Assembly: GCA_049684495.1 (NCBI GenBank)
Contig: JBAVFZ010000216.1
Span: 1 to 9,398, forward strand
DNA: 9,398 bases
Direction of reading: 5' to 3'
DNA from: JAFGKK01 sp049684495
Lineage (GTDB): Bacteria; Chloroflexota; Anaerolineae; Anaerolineales; RBG-16-64-43
Below the pieces are notes generated by a model. It was not told the DNA's origin and did no database searches. It was given only the letters and a program-made list of their open reading frames with translations. Of this stretch, positions 1-5,994 are shown in pieces. Positions within the stretch are counted from its first letter, which is position 1; each line of letters opens with the position of its first letter. Position numbers and translations under genes: made by a program.

Positions 1-840
1 GTTTCCATCACGCCGGTGGGGACGGACGTACCAATCCGGGCTCGGCCGTCACAAACTTCCACGCCTCGGCCGAAGCCGACCGCGACCGCGACGCCGGGCG
101 GCGGCACCTTCGGAGAGCTCACGTTCGGCGATGAATTCGAAGGGCCGGAGATCCATACCACACGGTGGTTCGCGGAAGACGGACACCAGGATTATTGGCC
201 CGAGACCCCCTGGCGGAGAAACTATAGGAAGGAAAACGTCTATATCGAGGACGGCGCGCTCGTGATCCGTACCGCAAAGGAGAAGGTGGGCTTCTCGACC
301 GGCGCGCTGGTCACCGGCGTCAAGGGCCAGCCCTCGCCTTTCGAGCAGGCTTTCGGACGCTTCGAAGCGCGGCTGCGATTCCCGACGCAGCAGGGCCATT
401 TCTGCGGTTTCTGGCTGTGGAACACAAGCCAGGGGAACGTCGACGGTTCCGGGCGCGACGGAACCGAGATCGACATCGTGGAGTGGGCCTGGCTCATCGA
501 CCGGGTGGATCACGCCTTGCACTGGGACGGGTACGGTGAAGCGCATCAAAGCGCCGTGCAGAACGTCGACGGCATGGGAACCAATGACGGCGGCTGGCAT
601 GAATACCGGCTGGATTGGTATCCCGACGTGTACGTTTTTTTCATCGACGGCAGGGAAACGTGGCGCACGCAGGCGGGCGGAGTCTCCCAGGCGCCCAATT
701 TCGTCATCCTCTCGTGCGAGATCGGTAACTTCGGAACGGGCCCGGAGGCCTGGGGCACGGGGCCGATCGAGGATGCGGTTCTGCCGGATTACCTCTACGC
801 GGATTATGTCCGGGTGTACAAGTACGTACCTGCCCAATAA
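1..840 (+). CDS. Glycoside hydrolase family 16 protein (beta-glucanase/laminarinase type), 5' partial
   Basis: Secreted endo-acting beta-glucan hydrolase, cut by the left window edge: the frame is open from base 1 and begins inside a Thr/Pro-rich linker (TPRPKPTATATP), so a signal peptide or lipobox should lie upstream. The GTG at base 16 is only an in-frame codon and unlikely to be the true start. After the linker comes a GH16 jelly roll starting at FGDEFEG (about base 127). The catalytic signature EIDIVE begins at base 466: the first Glu is the expected nucleophile, the Asp assists, and the last Glu is the acid/base. The ExDxxE spacing (one extra residue, a beta-bulge) is the laminarinase-like form rather than the ExDxE of lichenases. 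Downstream aromatic-rich stretches (HALHWDGYG, then GGWHEYRLDW) match the glucan cleft, and the protein ends YADYVRVYKY as GH16 domains do. It probably shares an operon with the esterase 25 bases downstream. The family call is strong; the exact substrate (laminarin or another beta-glucan) is inferred. Confidence 0.93.
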   Translation, partial: VSITPVGTDVPIRARPSQTSTPRPKPTATATPGGGTFGELTFGDEFEGPEIHTTRWFAEDGHQDYWPETPWRRNYRKENVYIEDGALVIRTAKEKVGFSTGALVTGVKGQPSPFEQAFGRFEARLRFPTQQGHFCGFWLWNTSQGNVDGSGRDGTEIDIVEWAWLIDRVDHALHWDGYGEAHQSAVQNVDGMGTNDGGWHEYRLDWYPDVYVFFIDGRETWRTQAGGVSQAPNFVILSCEIGNFGTGPEAWGTGPIEDAVLPDYLYADYVRVYKYVPAQ

Positions 841-855
841 AAAAATACCGGAAAA

Positions 856-862
856 GGATGAT
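856..862 (+). promoter_or_regulatory. Ribosome binding site of the SGNH hydrolase
   Basis: AGGA at 855-858, seven bases before ATG 866, just after the GH16 stop. It decides the start at 866 over the in-frame ATG at 536 and supports co-transcription with GH16. Confidence 0.55.
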
Positions 863-865
863 CCC

Positions 866-2152
866 ATGAAACCATCAAACCGCATCCGGCGCATGAGCCT
901 TCTGCTGTCGGAGGCGCTGCTGCTCGCCTTCGCCGCTTCCTGCGGCGCCGGGAATACTCCGCCGGCGCCGGTGGACGGCACGCCGGCCGGTCCTGAAATA
1001 TTTTCCACGGATACGAACGCGGCCACTCCGGCCCGGCTGACCGATACCGTGAAGGTTCCGACGGCCACGAAGGAACCCGCGGCGGCCGATCCCAACTACG
1101 TTGTGCGCGGCAACCTCGAGCGCAGCAGGGAGAAGTTCACGCAGGCCAGGACCGGGCGGGTGGCATTCCTGGGCGGATCGGTCACCAACCTGGCCTGGCG
1201 CGAGATGGTCATGCGCTACCTGCGGAAAAAATTCCCCGGAACCGAATTCGACTTCATCAACGCCGGGTTGAACGGAACTCCCGCCGAGCTGGGAGCTTTC
1301 CGGCTGGAGGAGGACGTCTTCGGACGCGGCCCGGTGGACCTGATGTTCCTGGAGTTCGCCGTCAACGGCGGAAGCGTGGAGGCGATGGAGGGGATCGTCC
1401 GGCACGCCCGCGCGCTCAGCCCGGATATCGACATCATCCAGATGCACATCGCCGCCAAGTGGTTCAGCGATTCGCTCGCCGGCGGCACGATCCCGGGCGC
1501 CGTGACCGCCCACGAACGCGTGGCCGGGCATTATGGCAACAGCTCCCTTCATCTATACAAGGAAATTTACGACCGGATAAAGGAGGGGCGGTTCACATGG
1601 GACCAGTTCGCGCCGGACGGGGTGCACCCGACCGCGTTCGGCAGCGGCGTCTACGCCGATTTCATCACCGGCTTTCTGGAGGTGATGTGGAGCCTTCCAG
1701 ACGCGAAAGCGGCGCCGGCTTCGCTGCCGCCGCCGATGACGCAGGATCCGTGGGAGCATGGCTCGCTCGTTTCCTACGCGAAAGCCTCGTCGATCAAAGC
1801 GTTCGAAACCATAACGGATTGGATGCCCGAGCTCAACGGAAACCTGAAAGCGCCGGTCGCCTTCATCGCGTCGTCGGTTCCCGGTTCGGCCATCTCCTTC
1901 GCGTTCCGGGGGACCAAGGTCGGGTTGTATTCGGTTGTCGGCCCGGATTCCGCCGTCGTGGAGTACCGGATCGACGATGCGGACTGGGTGGAGCTGGATA
2001 CCGCGCGCGACAGCTGGTATCCGAATGATTGGTACCGGTTGAATGGATTTGTGCTGGAAACCACGCTTGTTGACTCCGCGCACACGATCACCTTCCGGAC
2101 AACGGAAAAACATGGCCGGGTGTTCCGGCTCTATCGGTTGATGGTGGGGTAG
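866..2152 (+). CDS. SGNH/GDSL-type hydrolase lipoprotein (probable carbohydrate esterase)
   Basis: Predicted 428-residue exported lipoprotein. The start ATG has AGGA seven bases upstream. The N-terminus has basic residues, a hydrophobic stretch (SLLLSEALLLAFAAS) and Cys26 as likely lipidation site, then a Thr/Pro/Ala-rich linker to about residue 75. The catalytic domain (about 95-275) carries the SGNH blocks: nucleophile Ser105 in GGSVT (block I), Gly134 in INAGLNG (block II), Asn167 in FAVNGG (block III), and Asp251/His254 in DGVHPT (block V). A C-terminal beta-rich domain (about 325-428, AISFAFRGTKVGLY onward) resembles the accessory jelly roll of some carbohydrate esterases. Being next to GH16 suggests removal of acetyl or other acyl groups from the polysaccharide the neighbour cuts. 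The hydrolase fold is well supported; sugar deacetylation is inference. A longer reading into the GH16 gene (ATG at 536) is rejected because the lipoprotein signal begins at 866. Confidence 0.86.
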   Translation: MKPSNRIRRMSLLLSEALLLAFAASCGAGNTPPAPVDGTPAGPEIFSTDTNAATPARLTDTVKVPTATKEPAAADPNYVVRGNLERSREKFTQARTGRVAFLGGSVTNLAWREMVMRYLRKKFPGTEFDFINAGLNGTPAELGAFRLEEDVFGRGPVDLMFLEFAVNGGSVEAMEGIVRHARALSPDIDIIQMHIAAKWFSDSLAGGTIPGAVTAHERVAGHYGNSSLHLYKEIYDRIKEGRFTWDQFAPDGVHPTAFGSGVYADFITGFLEVMWSLPDAKAAPASLPPPMTQDPWEHGSLVSYAKASSIKAFETITDWMPELNGNLKAPVAFIASSVPGSAISFAFRGTKVGLYSVVGPDSAVVEYRIDDADWVELDTARDSWYPNDWYRLNGFVLETTLVDSAHTITFRTTEKHGRVFRLYRLMVG

Positions 2153-2238
2153 CGCGAATCCCGTAAAAACCAATTCGGGGCGAGGCTGTACTCGGGCAGG
2201 GCGGGATCTGCGGGAGAAACCGATGAGCTGGGCGGGGG

Positions 2239-2262
2239 AGCCCTGTTGAAAAGGGCTATAAT
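2239..2262 (+). promoter_or_regulatory. Hairpin overlapping a TATAAT box, upstream of the STAS-like gene
   Basis: A perfect 6-bp inverted repeat AGCCCT / AGGGCT (2239-2244 and 2252-2257, loop GTTGAAA) runs directly into TATAAT (2257-2262). It could be the end of the GH16-SGNH transcript, although no U-run follows. It could also be an operator over a -10 box for the next gene. I see no good -35 box 16-18 bases upstream of TATAAT, so promoter function is tentative. Confidence 0.25.
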
Positions 2263-2387
2263 TGCAGAAGTTTGTATCCGGCAATATTTTACTTTTTCCG
2301 CCTAGCAGAATGTTGGACCTTCAATGGAAGAACGCGGAGAAGCAATATTTTGCCGAATAAACGCTGATGGATATAAGAGGCAGTGAT

Positions 2388-2762
2388 ATGCCGTATGAAG
2401 TAGTTTATCTGGAAGAATTGGGCATTGTATTAATAAAGAATATCGGTGAACTTACGTATGAGAATTTCTCAAAGCAAAGCCGAGAAGCCATAGAACTGGG
2501 AAGAATGAAGAAAGCAGAACTATTTTTATCCGATTGCACCAAACTTATTGCTAGCGCAAGCACAATTGAGTTGTATGATTTTCCTGAGATGTACGAAAGA
2601 TTGGGGATGACCCGATCCAGCAAAATAGCGGTATTGATTTCGACGGATACAGCCGGCGATAGGGATCTATTGTTTTATGAGACGGTATGCCGGAATAGAG
2701 GGTGGCAAATAAAGGTATTTACCATAAAACAATCGGCGATGGAATGGCTGCTGAGAAAATAG
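2388..2762 (+). CDS. STAS/SpoIIAA-like small protein
   Basis: Predicted 124-residue cytoplasmic protein with no signal peptide or membrane segment. I chose ATG 2388 because AAGAGG (2375-2380) lies seven bases upstream and the product begins MPYEVVYLEE, as relatives do; the in-frame ATG at 2367 would add seven residues and has no visible ribosome site. The fold reads as alternating strands and helices of STAS/SpoIIAA-like single-domain proteins: strands around 4-20, a helix around 26-40 (FSKQSREAIELGR), the central strand AELFLSDC (43-50), the KIAVLIS strand near 79-85, and a C-terminal conserved stretch ETVCRNRGW (98-106) followed by KVFTIKQSAMEWLL. Such proteins are often annotated only as hypothetical, and no substrate or partner is established here. 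The gene is strikingly AT-rich: my count over 2401-2460 is 19 G/C of 60, against 43 of 60 at 6361-6420, which hints at transfer. It seems monocistronic. Confidence 0.72.
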   Translation: MPYEVVYLEELGIVLIKNIGELTYENFSKQSREAIELGRMKKAELFLSDCTKLIASASTIELYDFPEMYERLGMTRSSKIAVLISTDTAGDRDLLFYETVCRNRGWQIKVFTIKQSAMEWLLRK

Positions 2763-2773
2763 AATTTCTTGTC

Positions 2774-2810
2774 GCCTCTAAATTTAAAGGGAGGCAGAAA
2801 ACCTTTTTTT
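2774..2810 (+). terminator. Possible rho-independent terminator after the STAS-like gene
   Basis: Eleven bases after the stop, GCCTC (2774-2778) pairs with GAGGC (2791-2795), and a run of seven T follows at 2804-2810. An alternative stem, AAAGG (2786-2790) with CCTTT (2802-2806), abuts the T-run more closely. Both stems are only 5 bp, so strength is uncertain. Confidence 0.4.
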
Positions 2811-2991
2811 ATATCAAAATAAAAGCCCCGCCCTTCCGCCGGACTTGGTCGAAAGGTCAAGAGTCTTCGCGGGTGTGCACTTCGGCGATGGGATATTGTA
2901 TACTGAACGTAATCGCGCACAGCCGCCAAAGTGCCTCAACCGCAAGCCGTTGGGCTGTAGCGCCGGCAACAATGAGAGAAAGGAAAGCCTG

Positions 2992-3684
2992 ATGATAACA
3001 GAGCATCGAAAAAAACTGCTCATGCTGTATGATGACCTCCGGGTCGCTGACGTGCGTGATGGAATGGACACAATGATTCACCACCGCATCGGTTCTATGG
3101 ATCCGAGCATTCGCCCAATATTCCGAACAAGAGCTTACGGCATTGCTCGAACATGCCGATACCTTTCCTTCCGAGGAACTATCCCTTCTCTTTCACCCGA
3201 GGAATACGGGAAATGGGCATCCCAATACTACAACGAAGTCTGCAGCTATCCTTGGATAAACGACATCCAAGAAGGTGATTTCATCGTTATTGACCAATCG
3301 GGGGTCAACGCCGGTTTAATGGGATCGGCAAACACCCTTGAATGCCAGGGGCGAGGAGCTAGAGGTTTTATTACCAACGGAGGAGTGCGGGATACCGACG
3401 AGATTATCATCCAGGAAATCCCTTTTTGGGCCCCGTTCTGCAGCCAAGCCATGGTCCAGGGGAGGTTGGCGTTTGACGCCAAGGACATCCCGGTGAATGT
3501 GGGCGGTGTTCAGATCAGGCCCGGTGATATTGTAGTGGCCGATGGAGATGGAGTCATTGTTGTACCCCATGAGCTGGCTGAGGATGTGGCCAAGCATGCT
3601 CACAAGGAACATGATCGGGACAAGAAGGACCGGCGCGAGTCCTACCGGCGACTGGGCAAGGAAGAGGACGGCACTGTCCGATAG
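2992..3684 (+). CDS. RraA-like family protein (4-hydroxy-4-methyl-2-oxoglutarate aldolase/RraA superfamily)
   Basis: Predicted 230-residue soluble protein. ATG 2992 is preceded by AAAGGA seven bases upstream. Its length fits the aldolase-like branch (about 210-230) better than short RraA proteins (about 160). The core carries the family signature: GLMGSANTLECQGRGARG (108-125), then NGGVRDTDEI (129-138), where Arg133-Asp134 form the Arg-Asp pair used for substrate and divalent metal binding, and later VVADGDGVIVVP (181-192). The usual Asp in the (V/I)DGxxRD motif is Asn129 here. Family members split HMG or 4-carboxy-4-hydroxy-2-oxoadipate into pyruvate plus a keto acid, decarboxylate oxaloacetate, or (true RraA) inhibit RNase E; the sequence does not say which applies. 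The C-terminus is highly charged (HAHKEHDRDKKDRRES), which is common in the longer forms. The next gene starts 13 bases after this stop, so the two are co-translated. Base composition is near 50% GC (30 of 60 at 3121-3180), lower than the flanking genes. Confidence 0.88.
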   Translation: MITEHRKKLLMLYDDLRVADVRDGMDTMIHHRIGSMDPSIRPIFRTRAYGIARTCRYLSFRGTIPSLSPEEYGKWASQYYNEVCSYPWINDIQEGDFIVIDQSGVNAGLMGSANTLECQGRGARGFITNGGVRDTDEIIIQEIPFWAPFCSQAMVQGRLAFDAKDIPVNVGGVQIRPGDIVVADGDGVIVVPHELAEDVAKHAHKEHDRDKKDRRESYRRLGKEEDGTVR

Positions 3685-3689
3685 GAGGT
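3683..3689 (+). promoter_or_regulatory. Shine-Dalgarno overlapping the stop of the RraA-like gene
   Basis: A full AGGAGGT shares its first two bases with the TAG stop at 3682-3684 and sits eight bases before ATG 3698. It fixes the start of the PPC gene and implies translational coupling. Confidence 0.8.
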
Positions 3690-3697
3690 ATTTCGAC

Positions 3698-4138
3698 ATG
3701 GAAGTAATGCCCTACACAGGACCAACCAAGCTTATGACCATGGGCTTTGAGCCCGGCGAGATGCTTTTGGAATCTCTGCAGAAAGCCATCCAGTCGAGTG
3801 GCATCCAAAACGGAGCCGTCGTGTCGGGAATAGGTACTCTCAAGACATGCCGGATGCATTATATTCAACATATGGGCTTTCCTCCCCAAGACCGTATCAT
3901 GACTTTGAACAAACCGCTCGAGCTGCTATCGGTCAACGGGCTTATAGCGGATAGCGAGCCACATCTTCATATCGTCGTGAGCTGCGGGCAGGACGAAGTG
4001 TACGGGGGGCATCTTGAGGAAGGCTGCGAGGTGCTATATCTGGCGGAAATGGCCATTCTTGTGTTCAATGAGCACAGAATGAAAAGGCTTCTCGATAAGG
4101 AGCGCAATATCAAGTTGCTAAAGCGGATGGAGTTATAG
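3698..4138 (+). CDS. PPC/DUF296 domain-containing protein
   Basis: Predicted 146-residue single-domain protein of the PPC (plants and prokaryotes conserved)/DUF296 family, often labelled DNA-binding because plant members follow AT-hooks; no AT-hook is present here. Visible hallmarks are GIGTL (44-48) after a strand ending NGAVVS, SEPHLHIVVSC (86-96), GGHLEEG (103-109) and a C-terminal strand AEMAILVF (116-123). His89, His91 and His105 are the conserved histidines that, as I recall, cluster in the trimeric bacterial and archaeal structures and could hold a metal; this is not proven for the present protein. The start at 3698 is set by a perfect AGGAGGT; the in-frame ATG at 3542 lies inside the RraA-like gene. 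Coupling to an aldolase-family enzyme suggests a role in the same catabolic or small-molecule pathway rather than general transcription control. That role is inference. Confidence 0.88.
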   Translation: MEVMPYTGPTKLMTMGFEPGEMLLESLQKAIQSSGIQNGAVVSGIGTLKTCRMHYIQHMGFPPQDRIMTLNKPLELLSVNGLIADSEPHLHIVVSCGQDEVYGGHLEEGCEVLYLAEMAILVFNEHRMKRLLDKERNIKLLKRMEL

Positions 4139-4235
4139 AGCTTGTGCATCCACAATCCATCACCCGAAACCGCGCCCCGCGGCATATTTGCCTGGAAGGC
4201 GGGCAATGATCGGAAAAGTTACTGGAGAAGGAGAA

Positions 4236-4373
4236 ATGCCGCCCAACCCGCGGCGGCAGGCGACATGCCAAGGCTGCGGCGGAACTGGATGGGAACGCAT
4301 TTTTCTCTCTCCGGGTAGAATCGTTGCTGAACGGCGTGCGGCCGTGCGCCGGAGCGCCGGGCCGATGGTTTGA
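4236..4373 (+). CDS. Possible small protein with one CxxC knuckle (45 aa)
   Basis: ATG 4236 follows GGAGAAGGAG (4224-4233), with the first GGAG eight bases from the start. The product has the stretch CQGCGGTGW near residue 10, resembling one half of a DnaJ-type or rubredoxin-knuckle zinc site; no second CxxC follows, so it could bind zinc only as a dimer. The remainder is Arg/Ala-rich and unremarkable. It may be a real small protein, a gene remnant or chance; I do not recognise the family. Confidence 0.25.
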   Translation: MPPNPRRQATCQGCGGTGWERIFLSPGRIVAERRAAVRRSAGPMV

Positions 4374-4402
4374 ATTATTGATATCCCCCAAAAGGAGGCG
4401 AA

Positions 4403-4510
4403 ATGATTATTACTGCATCGAATATATTTTTCAAGCCGCCGCAACCGGAAACCGATAGGCCGATACGATCGATCCTTTCGGGCGGTCTTTGGAATCGGAT
4501 GATTGGTTGA
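4403..4510 (+). CDS. Possible 35-aa ORF behind a strong ribosome site
   Basis: AAAGGAGG (4391-4398) is four bases before ATG 4403, one of the strongest Shine-Dalgarno matches in the window. The product (starting MIITASNIFFKPPQPE) matches nothing I recognise and ends after 35 codons. It is either a tiny protein or leader peptide, or the eroded 5' end of a lost gene. Low confidence. Confidence 0.15.
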   Translation: MIITASNIFFKPPQPETDRPIRSILSGGLWNRMIG

Positions 4511-4673
4511 CGCGTGATGAGATATAAAATAAGTTGGTAGGCCAAAAATGCATGATCCGTCAGGCGCTTCGAGGGAGGCGTCGTCTGAGGAAAAACCAAT
4601 CAATGGAAAGGTGGGATTATAAACGAATAATTCCTTCTTAAGTTTTATCGTATCTGCTCAGTCCGGGAAAGGC

Positions 4674-4763
4674 GTACGCGGATTGCACGGAGAAGAGCCG
4701 ATTACACGGATTCTTAAAAAAAATAATTCGGTGTTTTCGGTTCTTTTCGGTGTTTCGGTGTAC
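4674..4763. repeat. Imperfect long inverted repeat (hairpin family, copy 1)
   Basis: The left arm (about 4674-4714) begins GTACGCGGATTGCACGG and the right arm (about 4723-4763) ends TTTCGGTGTAC, reverse complement GTACACCGAAACACCGA. Read from the outer GTAC ends, the arms align through successive CGGATT / CGAAA-type units across about 40 bases, with an A-rich centre. The same GTAC-CGGAT theme recurs at 7260-7372, so this is a dispersed intergenic element and not a one-off structure. Type and mobility are unknown. Confidence 0.6.
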
Positions 4764-5021
4764 AAGAAAGAGATATCAGGCTGAGTAAATACGTTTTATC
4801 TCATCATTTCCGGAAGCATCTTTTTCCTGGCGGGGATCTTGCGTTTACGGCGGCTCATTTTCCAACGGCCGATTGCGGTTGGGTCGACGACAATTCCTTT
4901 CCATGTACCTTGTGCAGGTTTTCCCGGCTCCCCCGGGTGCGCACTTTGCGCTGTTTGGCTTCTATGGAAAAAAGCAAAATAGCTGCCGGCCTTCGGGCTG
5001 CCCGCGGAGAAAGATGGAATT

Positions 5022-5774
5022 ATGAAATCATTCGAGATCGTCGCCCATCGCGGAGTCCCGTTCGAGGAGCCGGAAAACACCATTAATTCGTTTCTACGCG
5101 CCATGCAGCTGGGCGCGGATGCGGTCGAATTCGATGTGCGATTGACCGCGGACCGCATTCCCGTCGTCTACCACTATTACTACCTCGATAAATACACAAC
5201 CGGACGGGGCCCGATATTTGCCTACACGTTGGAGCAACTTCGCCCTCTGCGGGTATATTGCCTTGAAAATCCCAAGGCAACCGAAGGAAGCATTTCCACA
5301 CTGGACGAAGTGATCGGGCAAATCGGCGGCCGGATCGGCATGGAAATCGAAATCAAAGGACCGGAGCCGGAAGCCCCGCAGCTTATCGGTGAAGTGTTGG
5401 CCAAATACAAGCGCTATTGGCCGAGCATCGAGGTGACTTCCTTTGAGCCGGCATTATTGCTGGAGATGCAAAAGATGTGTCCGGATATCGCCGTCGATTT
5501 GCTCTATCCGCTTTCCGAAAGCTGGATGAAATTGGACGTGGCGGCGTATCGGGCGGTTCACCATACGCGCCTGGCGAAAGCCCGCGCCGTTCATTTGCAT
5601 TCCACCCAACTTTCGCCGGAAGTGATCCGGGTGCTCCGCTCGCAAGGCATAGAAATCCATGCCTGGGACGTCAATGACATGGAGTCCCTGAAAAATTCCG
5701 CTCACTATGGAATTTCAAGAATCTGCACGGATCGCCTGCAGCAGGCATTGGATTTTCGCGCTAGATTCAAATAA
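5022..5774 (+). CDS. Glycerophosphodiester phosphodiesterase family protein
   Basis: Predicted 250-residue TIM-barrel enzyme hydrolysing glycerophosphodiesters to glycerol-3-phosphate plus an alcohol; the length is typical. Without a signal peptide it should be cytoplasmic. Motifs in order: AHRG (8-11) with catalytic His9-Arg10, ENT (18-20), EFD (36-38) giving the metal ligands Glu36 and Asp38, PVVYHYYYLD (47-56) with the second catalytic His51, EIEIKGPEP (108-116) with Glu110 and Lys112, TSFEPALL (139-146) and HAWDVND (213-219). The usual HD after the second strand is HY here (His51-Tyr52). Both histidines and all metal ligands remain, so activity is expected but specificity may differ. The start at 5022 is preceded by GGAGAAAG (5006-5013, eight bases of spacing) and the product begins directly with the first barrel strand. 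It looks monocistronic: there are gaps of 880 and 220 bases on either side. Confidence 0.92.
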   Translation: MKSFEIVAHRGVPFEEPENTINSFLRAMQLGADAVEFDVRLTADRIPVVYHYYYLDKYTTGRGPIFAYTLEQLRPLRVYCLENPKATEGSISTLDEVIGQIGGRIGMEIEIKGPEPEAPQLIGEVLAKYKRYWPSIEVTSFEPALLLEMQKMCPDIAVDLLYPLSESWMKLDVAAYRAVHHTRLAKARAVHLHSTQLSPEVIRVLRSQGIEIHAWDVNDMESLKNSAHYGISRICTDRLQQALDFRARFK

Positions 5775-5994
5775 ATCAACGAGTCGTCGGTTTTGCGATT
5801 ATTATTTACAACAAAAAGGACAAAATACACAAATAACCTCAAAAATCCCCCGGTACATTTATTGCGAAATGGGTTGTAATACATCCATAAGCGGCTGCGC
5901 AATACGTTGAGGTGGTCGAAGGGAAATGCTTGAGTGCTCTTGAACCGGCAATTGAAGTAAAATAAAACATCCTTGACCTTCCGCTATAAATTAA
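5775..5994 (+). other. Intergenic region before the ycaQ-like gene
   Basis: AT-rich and without a coding signal. It contains ATTGCG (5861-5866) and its inverse CGCAAT (5898-5903) separated by 31 bases, and TATAAA at 5985-5990 immediately before ATG 5995. No terminator with a U-run was found. Confidence 0.4.

Larger units (their letters stand above)
4139..5021 (+). other. Long intergenic stretch without a confident gene
   Basis: Almost 900 bases between the PPC gene and the phosphodiesterase. It holds a 5-bp hairpin just after the PPC stop (TTGTG 4142-4146 with CACAA 4151-4155, no U-run), two very short ORFs with plausible ribosome sites (4236 and 4403), and an imperfect hairpin element (4674-4763). 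The last 240 bases contain only a basic minus-strand reading that overlaps the start of the next gene. No RNA gene family was recognised. Confidence 0.6.

Noticed and set aside
49..1095. Long minus-strand open frame opposite GH16 and the start of the SGNH gene
   Set aside because: Arg/Pro-rich shadow of GC-rich genes with clear family motifs on the other strand; no recognisable domain.
1459..2028. 189-codon + strand frame inside the SGNH gene
   Set aside because: Alternate-frame shadow of the C-terminal half of the esterase, Arg/Gly-rich with no ribosome site.
2845..2991. N-terminal extension of the RraA-like protein from an upstream start
   Set aside because: No conserved residues upstream, and ATG 2992 has a well-spaced AAAGGA.
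4142..4155. TTGTG-CATC-CACAA hairpin after the PPC stop as a terminator
   Set aside because: Only 5 bp with two A:T pairs at the base and no T-run; too weak to call.
4674..4763. CRISPR-like spacing of CGGATT/CGGTG words
   Set aside because: The units are short, unequal and arranged as two inverted arms, not direct repeats with spacers; no cas genes.
4796..5158. 120-codon minus-strand frame with a basic tail (SRRKRKIPARKK)
   Set aside because: Its N-terminal part is antisense to the phosphodiesterase start and the tail has no recognised motif; at most a gene remnant.
5973..5990. TTGACC and TATAAA as a -35/-10 pair before ycaQ
   Set aside because: Only six bases separate them, far from the required 16-18.
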